A stretch of 64,000 bases of DNA from Nematopogon swammerdamellus (GCA_946902875.1 OX336341.1:868001-932000); one strand, 5' to 3'; counted from the stretch's first letter, positions 10,683 to 21,960 are shown. Notes: generated from the sequence alone by a model not told the origin. Translations and numbers: made by a program.

Positions 10683-11171
10683 AGCTAAGCGCAAACTGGC
10701 GCGATCAAGGCGATCACGGCGGTGGTGATGGCGGTGGCGATCAGATAGGTTATATGCAATTGTGTGTGCAAGCGCACACTGGCGTGGTCGATCGCTGCAC
10801 GCGTGCGGTCAGTGCGCGGTCCGATCGCGGCGGTGGCGGCGGCGGTGGCGATCAGATCGCGCCTGCAGCATCTGATCGCGTGATAATCATAGGAACTGAC
10901 GAAAGAATGGAGGAAATAATTATAAACGAGGTGGACATTTCGACAATCACCAAATGAAAAAAAAGGAAAAAATAAAAAGTAGATAAAAAAAAGCAAAGTT
11001 TCTTCAATTTTGTAGTTAAAAGTACGAAAATTACGAAATTACGCAACCACCGCGGCACCACCGCCGTAGAATCTGAACGCTCTGATCTGCGCGACTTTTG
11101 AACGCCACCGCCACCGCTACATTGGCCGCCACCGCTATGACCGCCACCACCGCGCCAGTTTGCGCTTAGCT
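10683..11171. mobile_element. 489-bp GC-triplet-rich MITE, TAA target duplication
   Basis: The ends are inverted copies of AGCTAAGCGCAAACTGGCGC (20 bp, perfect). TAA flanks both sides (10680-10682 and 11172-11174). Subterminal zones on both sides are arrays of GGTGG/GGCGG triplets facing inward, and an internal degenerate copy of the end (AAGCGCACACTGGCGTGG) lies near 10770. There is no transposase. The 3-bp TAA duplication fits PIF/Harbinger. Short ORFs here only reflect GC-rich repeats. Confidence 0.85.
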
Positions 11172-11610
11172 TAAGAAAATTTTTATTGGAGAAAACTGTC
11201 GTCTCCTACTGTCTCATCAAACGTTTTTTTTCACATGACGCCCTAGTTACGAGGGTGTCTTCACTCCAGTGTAGGTGAAGTAAATAAATATTTCAACTAT
11301 TACGTGTATTGTGTTATTATATTAATTAAAATTGCACTATCTAAAGAAAGCAACACCTATAAACCTTGCATTACCGTTACTTCTTTCTTAAAATATTTGT
11401 GTTCCTCATCGTCATCCATCACCCAAAGGTAGAATGAAAGAAATCAATAAACTTGTAGTTATTGATAGCGTTATATCAATGAAAACTTCGCCTTGGGGAA
11501 CTTTTGATTTGTTTTATCTTTTCAGGTAGATATTGTTTTTCTTTTCAATTATGTGCAATTTTATTCAATTCTATTAAATAAACTCATGAAATAACTTTTT
11601 TATTTATTTT
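11172..11610. other. AT-rich spacer, no gene seen
   Basis: No repeats of note and no coding signal. Confidence 0.5.
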
Positions 11611-12033
11611 TTTATGGAAACTGACACGGTTGGCTACATCGCCTACAACATCCGTGATGTCAGCCCATAACACCGGGTGAACTAGGTGCAATGTCAGTGC
11701 TTCCCTTCATTTCATGTCGGCTACACTGAACTGGACGGAAAACACGAACTATTTACATAGCCGTTTAAACCGATGTTTCGCTCAGTGCGGTGGTACTACC
11801 TACCACCTGGTAAGGTAAGACGGGAAGGGACCTACACAGTTTAACGTGGAATCCGAACCACGGTCAGCCTCCCAAGCTGTCACCCATCCAAGTACTGACC
11901 GCGCTCAGCGTTGCTTAGCAACATCGACTGACCGCACCACTGAGCTACCGAGGCTGACGAATTTCCTTATCCCTTAGTCGACTTTTACGACATGCCCCGG
12001 GGAAAGATGCAGTGGGGCTATTCTTATAACTTC
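11611..12033 (-). mobile_element. full composite SINE-A: REP-1 head + tRNA/5S module + core + tail
   Basis: The minus strand reads the REP-1 head (12030-11960), GGTAGCTCAGTGGTGCGGTC (tRNA A-box), then the 5S-like GCAACGCTGAGCGCGGTCAG and TACTTGGATGGGTGACAGC, then GGTTCGGATTCC (B-box-like), core and TTTCCATAAAAAA tail. One of three copies in the window with all four modules (others 30785-31217 and 56790-57213). Confidence 0.85.
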
Positions 12034-12446
12034 AAGAATGTCAAGTTCGTACTAAATGGTGCAAAATGCACATAAATTTGGAATTTATATTGTTTATCGG
12101 AAATTCGGCGGCGCGGGGCGGCGGCACGGCGTGTTTATATAATATGCAATATCTGCGGCTAGCTAGTGAGTCTGGGCGGTGGCGGCGCGGCGCGGCGGCC
12201 GCGGGGACTGGCAGCGCGTGAGGAAAAGCGAACATCTGTTACAGCTTTCCCGCACAGTGCAGAAATAACACACTTTCAACAGAGAAAATTAGTATTCAGA
12301 TACTACGGGTCGCTTGGAAGTCTCGTTTGCATTTGATGTACGAAATTGTTCAATAATTTTTTTTAAGGATCTTGACGTGTTTGTTTCGTCCCCCACTACA
12401 CACTACATACTACAGTGTACTACATACTACAGTGTACTACTTACTG
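12034..12446. other. non-coding; GC patch and a 17-bp triplication
   Basis: A GC-rich patch spans 12105-12215. At about 12402-12452 a 17-bp unit (CTACATACTACAGTGTA) is repeated about three times. No gene is seen. Confidence 0.5.
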
Positions 12447-12583
12447 CATAGTGTTTCCCGTCCAGTTCAATGTAGCTGGCACGACCACTGACGTGGCACC
12501 TAGTTAACCAAGGTGTTGTGCGCTGACATCAAGGATGTACTAAGTGAAGTAGCCAACCGTGTCAGGTTCTATAAAAAATTCAC
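12447..12583 (+). mobile_element. SINE-A tail fragment
   Basis: TCCAGTTCAATGTAGC to CCGTGTCAGGTTCTATAAAA, with several substitutions relative to the 7868 copy. The head is absent. Confidence 0.75.
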
Positions 12584-12697
12584 AGATTTCGTGCCTTACA
12601 CGACTATCGAGCACATTGAAAATGAATCTACGGAATTCGAAAACATATTGTCGCAGAGTGACACGAGAAAGTCGGGATAAGAAAAAGGTTAGTTGGG

Positions 12698-13003
12698 TTC
12701 TGATGATGGAGCCGGAAGGAAGCCATAGGAACTCCTAAACCACACACGATAAGCCCATCGTGTTTGGGCTTGTTGGATTTTTTCTTCGCAAGCACTCTAG
12801 CTAAAAAAGGTAGCCGGGAGTGGATGGATGAGAAGAGCGGAAGACCGCGTGTGGTGGCGTGCCTTGGGAGAGGCCTATGTCCAGCAGTGGACCGATACAG
12901 GCTGATGATGATGATGATGAAGCACTCTAGTCATATGTTATTTCCAGGGTCCTGATGATGGAGCCGGAAGGAAGCCATAGGAACTCCTAAACTACACATG
13001 ATA
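12698..13003. repeat. direct repeat pair flanking an RTE insertion
   Basis: CTGATGATGGAGCCGGAAGG, continuing through GCCATAGGAACTCCTAAAC, occurs at 12698-12748 and again at 12951-13003, in the same orientation. The first copy continues to a GCAAGCACTCTAG site that received the RTE fragment. Confidence 0.7.
12802..12918 (+). mobile_element. RTE-clade LINE 3' end with 11-bp target-site duplication
   Basis: The plus strand encodes WMRRAEDRVWWRALGEAYVQ followed by QWTDTG and TGA, the characteristic C-terminus of RTE-type reverse transcriptases in Lepidoptera, then a GATGATGATGATGA tail. AAGCACTCTAG flanks it on both sides (about 12791-12801 and 12919-12929). It is thus a dead-on-arrival, heavily 5'-truncated copy made by target-primed reverse transcription. 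Intact terminal codons and duplication indicate a recent insertion. Confidence 0.85.
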
Positions 13004-13540
13004 AATCGACCATATTTGGGCTTATAATATGCTTTAGCTTAGTGTTTTTTAAACTTTTCCAAGCCGCCCGCAACGCACGCACGCCCCTATCAAAAACAAA
13101 TAAATGGTAGGGTGATACCCCACTGACTTTCTCGCTTGTTTGGCGAACTGAACGGTTTCGGCGTAAGGTCGGTGTACGCGCTCGAAACAAACATTTTGTA
13201 TGCAATATTTAATAGAAAGAATCCTTCGTTTGTATGGCAGCCACCTTTTTTTGAGTTTTCCCCCTAAAACAGATATTGGTATCTTTTTTTTGACTAGTAA
13301 TAGGGTGTCTATGTGGAAAAAATTATTAAAATCGTTAGAGCCATTTTTGAGAAAATCGACTATATTGAAATTATTTGTATGACAGCTACCCTTATTTTTT
13401 TCGAAATAAAACTAAAAAAAGGTACCCCTAATCGTTTCAAACTACTAAATATGAATTTTGAACGAAATCGGTTGAGCGGTTAAGGCGCAAGGTCGCTGGA
13501 CGGACACACACACACACACATATACACCCTTGCATGTTTT
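13004..13540. repeat. degenerate interspersed repeat with CA tract
   Basis: The body includes AAATCGGTTGAGCGGTTAAG and ends in ACACACACACACACATATAC (about 13505-13524). Phrases of the type 'aaatcggttgagcg... microsatellite' are typical of the same class of microsatellite-ended elements as REP-3. No coding frame is convincing. Confidence 0.45.
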
Positions 13541-14657
13541 TCAAAACCATTTTTGGGATCGTGGAGCCAAAATCAGTCGAAATCTCAACTTCGAAATTTT
13601 GGACGATCACAAACTTCCTTTCTCCTTACAGTCGCTCGAAAGTAAAAGAAATTCGCGAAGCGTGAAACTCACACAACTCACAAGTCACAACCTACAGATT
13701 ATAAAACTCTGCTCTAGTTGACTGTTAAAAAGAATAAGTAAGTAAATGAAAAATCTACTAGGTAGTAGGTAGGTAGGGTAGGGATGGTAGACTGCCGCGC
13801 CGCCGCCCGTTCATTACCCGAACATTGGCTATTGTCCAAGAAAAAACTAATTGACTGCAGTGTTTATGAGTATGCGATTAAGATGAAATGTTTTGGAAGA
13901 CTCAACAAAAGACGAATTATTTTATCAAATAATTCTTTTTTTGTTAAAAAATACAATAGTAACCGAATTAAGAGTTTGGAAGAACTTTCAACATTAGGAA
14001 GTTCAGTCAGGCTAAACATATTTATTTGTCAGAAATGTTTAAATATTATTTGAATATTATGGAAACTGTGGGGAAACTATAAACGAAATAACAAAAAAAA
14101 AACAATGATAGGGCTCGGCTGGTACGTATGAATAATTGTGTTGGCAACTGTCACCAGTTTGTCATCTCTGCGTTTAAACATTTCTCACTTTCGATGACTT
14201 ACACTGGCCTAGGAACCGAGACTTTCTTAAAATATATGTCGGTCGACTTTTCCATTAATCCTGTGTGTGTTATTTGTTGTCATTCATTCGTAACAAGTTT
14301 CTGGGATTGTTTTTGTTACCTAATCGCAATATATGTATAGTTAATGTTACTTTCGTAGCAACTTATGTAACACTAGACGTCATATTTTTTATTTCGTTTA
14401 GGCGTATTGGTTTTTTTACTTCCAATTATTTCTTATGTCTAGGCGTGTGCACAATAGTGAGGTCGGAACATTCAACAATGAGGCTCATTGTGTTAAAATT
14501 AACATAGAACCTGACAGCTGAGATTTATAGATTTTCGTTCCGCTGTGCCGAGTGGCACGAGTGGTTGCGTTTTTAATCAATGGCTGCGGTGCCTCTGGGC
14601 TATCATGGCATATAATGATGTTACCTAAAAACTTGTTGAATGTAACGAATTAACGAT
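13541..14657. other. non-coding spacer
   Basis: Several 60-90 codon frames occur (for example 13784-14053 and 14265-14507) but show AT-rich random composition without recognised domains. GTAGGTAG repeats lie near 13765. No gene is called. Confidence 0.5.
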
Positions 14658-15917
14658 GTTAGATTAATAGGTGGTAGTACCCGAAAGGGAGTGACTCTAC
14701 TCCTGAAACTGCCTTGAGGATGAAACTCAAGAACGTACCGATGTTAGATTAATAGGTGGTAGTACCCGAAAGGGAGTGACCCTACTCCTGAAACTGTCAT
14801 GTGGATGAAACTCAAGAATGTAATGACGTTACATTAATAGGTGGTAGTACCCGAAAGGGAGTGACCCTACTCCTGAAACTGTCATGTGGATGAAACTCAA
14901 GAATGTAATGACGTTACATTAATAGGTGGTAGTACCCGAAAGGGAGTGACCCTACTCCTGAAACTGTCATGTGGATGAAACTCAAGAATGTAATGACGTT
15001 ACATTAATAGGTGGTAGTACCCGAAAGGGAGTGACCCTACTCCTGAAACTGTCATGTGGATGAAACTCAAGAATGTAATGACGTTACATTAATAGGTGGT
15101 AGTACCCGAAAGGGAGTGACCCTACTCCTGAAACTGTCATGTGGATGAAACTCAAGAATGTAATGACGTTACATTAATAGGTGGTAGTACCCGAAAGGGA
15201 GTGACCCTACTCCTGAAACTGTCATGTGGATGAAACTCAAGAATGTAATGACGTTACATTAATAGGTGGTAGTACCCGAAAGGGAGTGACCCTACTCCTG
15301 AAACTGTCATGTGGATGAAACTCAAGAATGTAATGACGTTACATTAATAGGTGGTAGTACCCGAAAGGGAGTGACCCTACTCCTGAAACTGTCATGTGGA
15401 TGAAACTCAAGAATGTAATGACGTTACATTAATAGGTGGTAGTACCCGAAAGGGAGTGACCCTACTCCTGAAACTGTCATGTGGATGAAACTCAAGAATG
15501 TAATGACGTTACATTAATAGGTGGTAGTACTTGAAAGGGAGTGACCCTACTCCTGAAACTGTCATGTGGATGAAACTCAAGAATGTAATGACGTTACATT
15601 AATAGGTGGTAGTACCCGAAAGGGAGTGACCCTACTCCTGAAACTGTCATGTGGATGAAACTCAAGAATGTAATGACGTTACATTAATAGGTGGTAGTAC
15701 CCGAAAGGGAGTGACCCTACTCCTGAAACTGTCATGTGGATGAAACTCAAGAATGTAATGACGTTACATTAATAGGTGGTAGTACCCGAAAGGGAGAGAC
15801 CCTACTCCTGAAACTGTCATGTGGATGAAACTCAAGAATGTAATGACGTTACATTAATAGGTTTTAGTACTCGAAAGGGAGTGACTGTACTCCTGAAACT
15901 GCTTTGAGGATGAAACT
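14658..15917. repeat. 85-bp minisatellite, 15 tandem copies
   Basis: The unit (GTTACATTAATAGGTGGTAG, then ACCCGAAAGGGAGTGACCC, then CTGAAACTGTCATGTGGATG) starts at 14658 and then every 85 bp without a single indel to 15848. Inner copies are almost identical. The outermost copies carry shared variants (CTGCCTTGAGG/CTGCTTTGAGG), the pattern expected when unequal exchange homogenises the middle. CCCGAAAGGG is a near-palindrome at the unit centre. No ORF spans the array. Confidence 0.95.
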
Positions 15918-16994
15918 GCACAACTTGTTATGTTCTATCCGAGGTTCTATCGACGTCTTGATAATATTTATTGTTTCATTTTCTTCATACGAAAGTGCCG
16001 AAAAAGTGCAAAATGTTGACACTCACAAAAAAAGCTTACATGCCAGATTTTCTCAGTGTCACATACACATTAAGTTTACGGTGAAATTAAAAAGTTCCGT
16101 TTCAAAACAAATGCATTGAAGTTAAAATATCTTTGGATCAAAACGTTACAATGTCCATAGCATGTATAACTATCAGTTACAGACAGACTATGAATTCTAT
16201 AATTTCAAAGAAGCATTTGATAGGAATTAAGCAAGCTATAGCAGTGTCTACCTACACTGCGACAGCAGATGGGCAGCAAGCTTAAAACACATTGGGCGCA
16301 TTGCCATCCAACAAGGTTTAAGTTATGTTTAGAGTTAACAATATGCATTTACTTTATATTAATTTAGCTGTTTTGTCTGTTTTATTATAAGTGATGATTG
16401 TAACATAATATATCTTCGATTTAATACCCTCCGTGTCTCTCATGATACATAATAAATATAAATAAAAATAAATAACTTTTAAAAATGAGTAGGAATTCTC
16501 TAAATAAAAAATTGTAGCAAACAGCAATAGCAGAGTTGAAAAAATTTAAGTCTTTCCAAATTTATAGTTTCGATGCAATAGAAACTCATTATTGCACATA
16601 ATTGAAGAAAAGCAGTACTGACATGGAAAGTAACAAGAAAATGCAGGAGTATGCAAAGATTAATTAATAATTTTCTTATTTTTTTAGCACGGTCAGGTAT
16701 AAAGTACATTTAATAGATTTCACATATTCATTGCTTGCTCTATTTATCAATCAATATTACACACGTACACCTTTTATTTATTTTTTACCTAATTTTTCGT
16801 GGCAAAAATTACTTCATATTCCATCAACAGATTATTAAATAATTTAAATAATAATAATAAATTGGATTTCTTCCAGACAACTTCTGGGTGATGAGGTATA
16901 CAATTATAGAGTAGAAAGTCTGGGTTACCTATAGTTAATTTGAATAGTTTTAAACAATATTTAAATTGACCGCTAATTATTGCGATTTAGTTGA
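15918..16994. other. AT-rich spacer, no gene seen
   Basis: Sequence without repeats of note. Frames at 15904-16119 and 16500-16709 show no recognisable content. Confidence 0.5.
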
Positions 16995-17108
16995 GTGAGC
17001 GTTGGTATTGTGCTGTAATTTAAATGAGTTCTCGTAGCACAACACCGATTACTCTGTTTACCCCAAATTGTCGGGATACAGCGTGCCGTATGTGTGTGTG
17101 TTGGTGTG
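16995..17108 (+). repeat. REP-1 3' end
   Basis: TTGTGCTGTAATTTAAATGAG to CAACACCGATTACTCTG and GTCGGGATACAGCGTG match the last third of REP-1 (39700-39812), followed by a GT-rich tract in place of the usual TATG tail. Confidence 0.65.
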
Positions 17109-17329
17109 CAGCTATAATAAACCACGCACGATAAATTGTACAAAATTACCTCCATTTTTCATTATTATTCTATATGAGTTTGTAAATGTAATAAGGAAAA
17201 TATCACAGGATGCCTCAATGTTAATAATGTCGACCTTGGTATACTGTAAAGGAAGGTTCGGTAGCTTTTAACTCAGTTACTCAACGTATACGAGCAATGT
17301 GTTACTAGAGCAGTTAATAGTTGCATAAC

Positions 17330-17546
17330 ATCTACCCTCCTGTTGAATGTGGGTACGTCGAAACATCAAAACAGAAATCAGGTGGCCGTCAGCGATGTGG
17401 CTGTATTGTCTGTCTGCAACGTGTTTGCCGGTGTGTGGGACCCTTTTCGATTTTGTGTGGGATTCATTGTGGAGGATGGTTCTTGTGTTGCGTGGAATTC
17501 ACAAATGCACTTTGGTTCCGCATGCGGCAAACTTAACGTAGTGATA
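17330..17546 (+). other. 200-bp stretch open in all three plus frames
   Basis: No stop codon interrupts any plus-strand frame for about 190 bp in otherwise AT-rich DNA. The frame starting near 17343 (containing VAVSDVAVLSVCNVFAG) looks most protein-like. No splice sites or family are recognised. The reason is TG-rich composition, which may be chance. Confidence 0.25.
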
Positions 17547-17593
17547 TAATATTTCAATAATGATCGCTTATGTTCGTAATTATGTTTTTATTA

Positions 17594-17972
17594 TTTTTTT
17601 TTTTATGGAAACTGCCACGGTTGTCTACATCACCTACAACATCCGTGATGTCAGCCCATAACACCCGGTGAATTAGGTGCGGGGTCAGTGCTTTCCTTCA
17701 TTTCATGTCGGTTAAACTGAACTGGACGGAAAACACGAACTATTTACACAGCCGTTTCGACCAACGTTTCATTCAGTGCGGTGCTACCAACCCGGGCTGG
17801 ATAAACCCTATCACCTAGTAAGGTAAGAAGGGAAGGGACCTACAGTTTTACGTGGAATCCGAACCACGGTCAGCCTCCAACGGTCGAGCGGTCACCCATG
17901 CAAGTACTGACCGTGCTCAGGGTTGCTTAACAACAGTCGACCGACCGCACCACTGAGCTACCGAGGGTGACT
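17594..17972 (-). mobile_element. SINE-A with tRNA/5S head, minus strand
   Basis: Reads on the minus strand TAGCTCAGTGGTGCGG (A-box), AAGCAACCCTGAGCACGG and GTCAGTACTTGCATGGGTG (5S-like), GGTTCGGATTCC (B-box-like), then core and tail. There is no REP-1 head. A short further tail piece (CCTGACACGGTTGGCTACA) lies at 18020-18040. Confidence 0.85.
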
Positions 17973-18149
17973 AGAAAAAAAAAATTCCTATTCCTATAAA
18001 TGTTTGATATTTTTAAGGTACCTGACACGGTTGGCTACAACAACAATTGCTACAGATATCATGTCAACGCTTTTCTCGCTGCTGCTGTCAAAAAATTCTG
18101 CCGGGCTTAGTGTTCATATTTTGGTCGTGTCTTTTTAATCTTTTCTCTA

Positions 18150-18475
18150 CTTCTTATAAAAGGGAATGTCTGTCTGTATGTATGTATGTAGGTATGTTTG
18201 AAGTTAACTCTGGAACCACTGAGCGGATTTTTTTACTATTTGCACCAGTGGAAAGTATAGTTCTTGAGGCTCACTATTATAGGCTGTATACAATCACGCT
18301 CAATAAATAGCCTTAGGTCTGAGCAGTATCAAAGAGAGTACAGTATGGACGAGAGAGAGAGAGAGAGATAGAATGTAAGAGAAGCGATGGTTTATTATCA
18401 TATTTGCATTAAAATCGGATTTGCTATTAAACCGAGTCTACCGCGAGCGAAGCTGCGGACAAAAGCTAGTACAAT
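18150..18475 (-). repeat. REP-3 element, minus strand
   Basis: Starts with a TCTG/TATG tract (18165-18192), contains CTGGAACCACTGAGCGGATT, then a GA-dinucleotide run (about 18349-18368), and ends CGAAGCTGCGGACAAAAGCT with AGT, the reverse of the REP-3 start. Confidence 0.65.
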
Positions 18476-19023
18476 AGACAATTGTATATCCGACAATTTT
18501 ATTTGTAGGTTTATATGCTCTATAATTCACAAAGACAGAAGAGAGTCGGCAGATTATTAACATTTTATATAGAGTTAATAATAACAAGCGAGTTGTTCCC
18601 TACTCACGCATGGCTTGAATGTAGTTTTTTTTTTTATTGGAAGTATAAAATGTAAATAGAGTAATTAAACAAGTAAAGTATGTAAACAAGATAAGCTTAA
18701 AAATAAATTACTCACACAAATCTGGATATAGAGTCAATAAATGTATATTATGTTGCTTTGATCTAAATTTAATGAAATGTTTTTCATATAACAATATAAA
18801 CAATATAAAGATAATGTAGATTGGAACTAGGGTAACTGCAAGTGTTTATTGTGGAGGAGACAGCGCCGACGGGGCGCGGCGCGGCGGGGGCGTCGAGGAC
18901 GTTTTCTACTTATTGCATTCTCATGTAAATAAGCCTAAAGGATATGCAGAGGACACTCTGCTCGTGCTAAGTTCATTTCCGAAGAGGCTATAGGTACATA
19001 CTTACCTACCTACGTTTTGCATG
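18476..19023. other. AT-rich spacer with small GC island
   Basis: GGGGCGCGGCGCGGCGGGGG lies near 18869. Nothing gene-like was seen. Confidence 0.45.
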
Positions 19024-19141
19024 TGTTGTATACCAGGGAAGTCTCCTATGGCACCTAACTTCTCGGATGTGATATTGGCTGGTCGGGGCATGCGCTTTGG
19101 CCCCTCCGACTCAGCCACCTATACCGGATTACATAAAAAAA
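19024..19141 (+). mobile_element. SINE-B tail, solitary
   Basis: CCAGGGAAGTCTCC to TATACCGGATTACATAAAAA with an A-rich end. It is severely 5'-truncated. Confidence 0.75.
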
Positions 19142-19405
19142 ATACCTATGCTTGATTCAGTAATCAGTGAAAATATGACAGAAAGTCTGTATTCATTTTC
19201 TAAATCTGACTTAATTTTTGATAAAACATTATGTTGTGCGTTGAAAACCAATTAGAAATATAATTTACCTATTAGATAAAAAATGCAATTATGTAAGGTT
19301 GGGAGAGGATGTAAAATTGTATACCTACATATACTTGAGAGTGAATTGCCTTATCCTACCTTATTGTGAGGTCCTGTACATCCGGGCAGTCCTAGCGCAC
19401 TCTCC

Positions 19406-19591
19406 TCACTGAACTTCCCGAAGCACTAAGTTAACACACAGATGTCGCTTCATGCACATCAGAATGAGGATCGCGATCCTCACCACCTCAGCTCCCGCGA
19501 ACAACTGTAACAATCCGAATTTCCTATCCAACGCTCGGAGATCGTCACTGCCGGCAAATTTGCGCACGCATGGCTCGAGCAACCTATTCAT
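19406..19591 (-). CDS. candidate first exon, minus strand, unknown protein
   Basis: A 61-codon frame begins MNRLLEPCVRKFAGSDDLRA and continues DRKFGLLQLFAGAEV. After that valine codon the DNA reads GTGGTGAGGAT, a usable 5' splice donor, so the coding part may stop there rather than at the TGA. Codons are better balanced than in the flanks. Upstream on this strand (19592-20270) lie CpG-rich DNA, two CCAAT-type boxes and a GATA-motif cluster, consistent with a promoter. No family is recognised and a plus-strand frame overlaps. Confidence 0.35.
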   Translation of the reverse strand: MNRLLEPCVRKFAGSDDLRALDRKFGLLQLFAGAEVVRIAILILMCMKRHLCVNLVLREVQ

Positions 19592-20010
19592 CTCATACGA
19601 AACACAATACTTTTATCAGCGACCGGCCCGAAATGCGCGGCTCCACGGCTTATGTTATGTATCACACGCCGACACGACACGCGCGGCTTCTCGGGACATG
19701 CGAACAGTAGGACGCTCAATTAACGACTGATCAACTGTCGCACGTGAGTTTTCAAACTTCGAATGCAGTATTTACCGCGCCGGATAAACATCGACCGCGC
19801 CGCCGCCTGACAACACCGAACACACTTCTAAATTCAAATCGAATTGATGCAAACGAACGACTCTACGCGCGCGCGCGTACAGACTACGCTGCTCCTAAAA
19901 TAGAAGTGTCGACATCGGCGGCCAATTGCGAGCGAGAATTATTACGACACCGGCCGTCACCATTGGCTAGGCAATGTAGAGTCTGTCTGCAAACTCGCAG
20001 TCGCAGCGTT
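19592..20010. promoter_or_regulatory. CpG-rich stretch, possible promoter of the 19406-19591 ORF
   Basis: Locally rich in CG dinucleotides, including CGCGCGCGCGTAC near 19868. It has GGCCAATTG (about 19919) and ATTGGCTAG (about 19960), both CCAAT-like. On the minus strand TGATAAAAG lies about 20 bp before the ORF start and could act as a weak TATA box. No mobile element is recognisable here, which is unusual for this window. Confidence 0.35.
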
Positions 20011-20011
20011 G

Positions 20012-20266
20012 TTATCTCGGGCAGATAAAAACTATCGCGAAATTGCCAAAACATTCGAGATAAAATTGTCTCACAATCAATGCTCTCTTATCGCGTACGT
20101 TGAGCGATTAAGAGATTGTTACATGTTCAAATCGGCATATCTAATCTTTAAGATAATGCGCCAACGTATTTGTTATTTTATTGAATAAAGGTCAAAAATT
20201 TTTTCCTCTGCATCTGTAGATAGTTATCTAAACGTGGGAATTGTTTTGATAACAAGGCGAGGATAA
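20012..20266. promoter_or_regulatory. cluster of GATA-factor motifs
   Basis: AGATAA/TTATCT or related cores occur at 20012, 20023, 20033 (TATC), 20058, 20088, 20151, 20224, 20247 and 20261. The first two form a palindrome, TTATCTCGGGCAGATAA. Nine or so sites in 255 bp is several times the random expectation. Single-stranded scoring by eye only. Confidence 0.4.
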
Positions 20267-21794
20267 CAGACCGTTTCTTTAACAATTTGTTAGGGTCACC
20301 TTGAATTAAACTTTTGAGACTTTGGTCTATATCTGACCGAAAGATCGAAGTTTCTTAAGTTTTAGATAATAGCATTTGAAACCCATACTAATACATATAT
20401 ATAATATTTTTTAAGTTTTTGGAACATCCGTTTACCTACCTACCTACCTACCTGCCAAAAGTTTTAGTGTAACAAATGTACAATTCCATGATATATAATA
20501 ATAACTACGAAGATCTAACCTGAAACGGTAAACTCCGGTATCCATTAACAAGACTAAATGTAATGTAGTCGTCTATAAAGCAACACATAATCCAAATTGC
20601 ACTGAGGATGAGAAAAAACATGCGGAGCGTTAGCAAGGCACCGGCGCAACTCCTATTGCGTTGCGGCGGCCATTTTCACAGGCGCCGGCCATAATCAATG
20701 AAACAGCTTTACTATGTTGCTGTTCTATGAGCACGCTATATTAAGCTGTATTCTTCTGGGGGTACGGGTTATAATCGCTTAGCATTACTTTAATGTGTTC
20801 AAGAAAAAATGCTAGCGTAGAGCGTTTGGATAGCTATAATAGTTTCATTAGTATACACAAGGCTACGCTTGTGTTGGTCGACGCACCTACACACGCACAC
20901 TTGTGCGACAGTAATAATAGGATGCGAATAAAATTCGCAGCTGCCTCTATCCGACGCGAGGTGTGGGTGTATGTGCGTCTCTATCGTATTTAGGAGTTCG
21001 GTCTCGCGGTGTTTTTCGATTTAGGAACACGATTCGGTGTCTCAAGGTCACCGGCTGCCGTTACGTTCAACACAGTACACACGCAGATTGGCTTTTGGCC
21101 TTTTTTTTCTCCTTATATACTAACCTCATCCGAATCCGAATGTAGAGAGAACACGATTAGCTGATAACAGTTATTTCACATCGTTGGTATAGGACAATAA
21201 GGTACTGGCTGGAATTTTTCATGAGTAAATAAGTATTTGAAGGTGGTTGTAAATTGTGCAGAGCTTTTGTGCCAGAGACCTTGTAATATATTCTATACTA
21301 CGTACGTGTGTGTGCTTAAAATAAAATAAAGTGCCGTGTTAAGTATATTTTTTTTTATTAAATAACATTAATTGCATTGTCTTTATATTACATAATATAG
21401 TATGGTACTGAAATATTGTTAATCGTGAATTTGTCACATAATGTATGGGGGGTGCATGCAACGCAATGACAGCGCTACGAGATTTCGTAGAGCCTCTACG
21501 AGTTTTTGATTTTGAGTTGCTACGAAGCGCGCTACGTCCACGTTATAAAGTTATTTTCGTACTGAAATGTGAACACTGCACTGCTATTTGTTAAAAAAAA
21601 GTACCTATTGCTGTGTATCAATACACATACATATTGATTTTAAATGGGTGTGCACAAATATATGTAATTACTAATTTAAATGTGGTGCTTGTACCTGAAA
21701 GATCGTGAAACTTAAAAAAATATATAATTATGTATAATTGTGCAGTATCTAAGTTTGTATATCTTTTTTTTTATTAACACTATTAATGTTAATA
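20267..21794. other. non-coding spacer
   Basis: Contains a CTAC tetranucleotide run (about 20434-20453), a GC patch (20630-20690) and moderately GC-rich DNA at 20790-21090 with two short plus-strand frames that are not recognised. The CTACGAGATTTCGTAG palindrome lies near 21475. Confidence 0.45.
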
Positions 21795-21797
21795 CTC

Positions 21798-21960
21798 TTG
21801 TGTCGGTCGAGTGGTCTGGACATCGGCTTCTCTTGCGAGATGGCCGAGGTTCAAATCAAGTCAACGTGTATGAATGACTTTTTTCTGCTTTGAAAAAAAA
21901 AAAATTACGTCCACTACCAGCTGCTCTATGGTTCGGATTCCATGTAAAACTGTAGGATTG
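21798..21960 (+). mobile_element. SINE-B head and start of core, diverged
   Basis: TCGGTCGAGTGGTCTGGACA, then CATCGGCTTCTC, then GAGGTTCAAATC form A- and B-box-like elements. They are followed by ATGACTTTTTTCTG and the core entry TAAAACTGTAGG. The rest of the element is missing. Confidence 0.65.

Noticed and set aside
12698..13003. Direct repeat pair as a long terminal repeat element
   Set aside because: Repeats are only ~50 bp and the intervening sequence contains just an RTE insertion and no retroviral-type features.
14658..15917. CRISPR-like array
   Set aside because: The 85-bp units are contiguous and identical throughout with no unique spacers, and the genome is animal.
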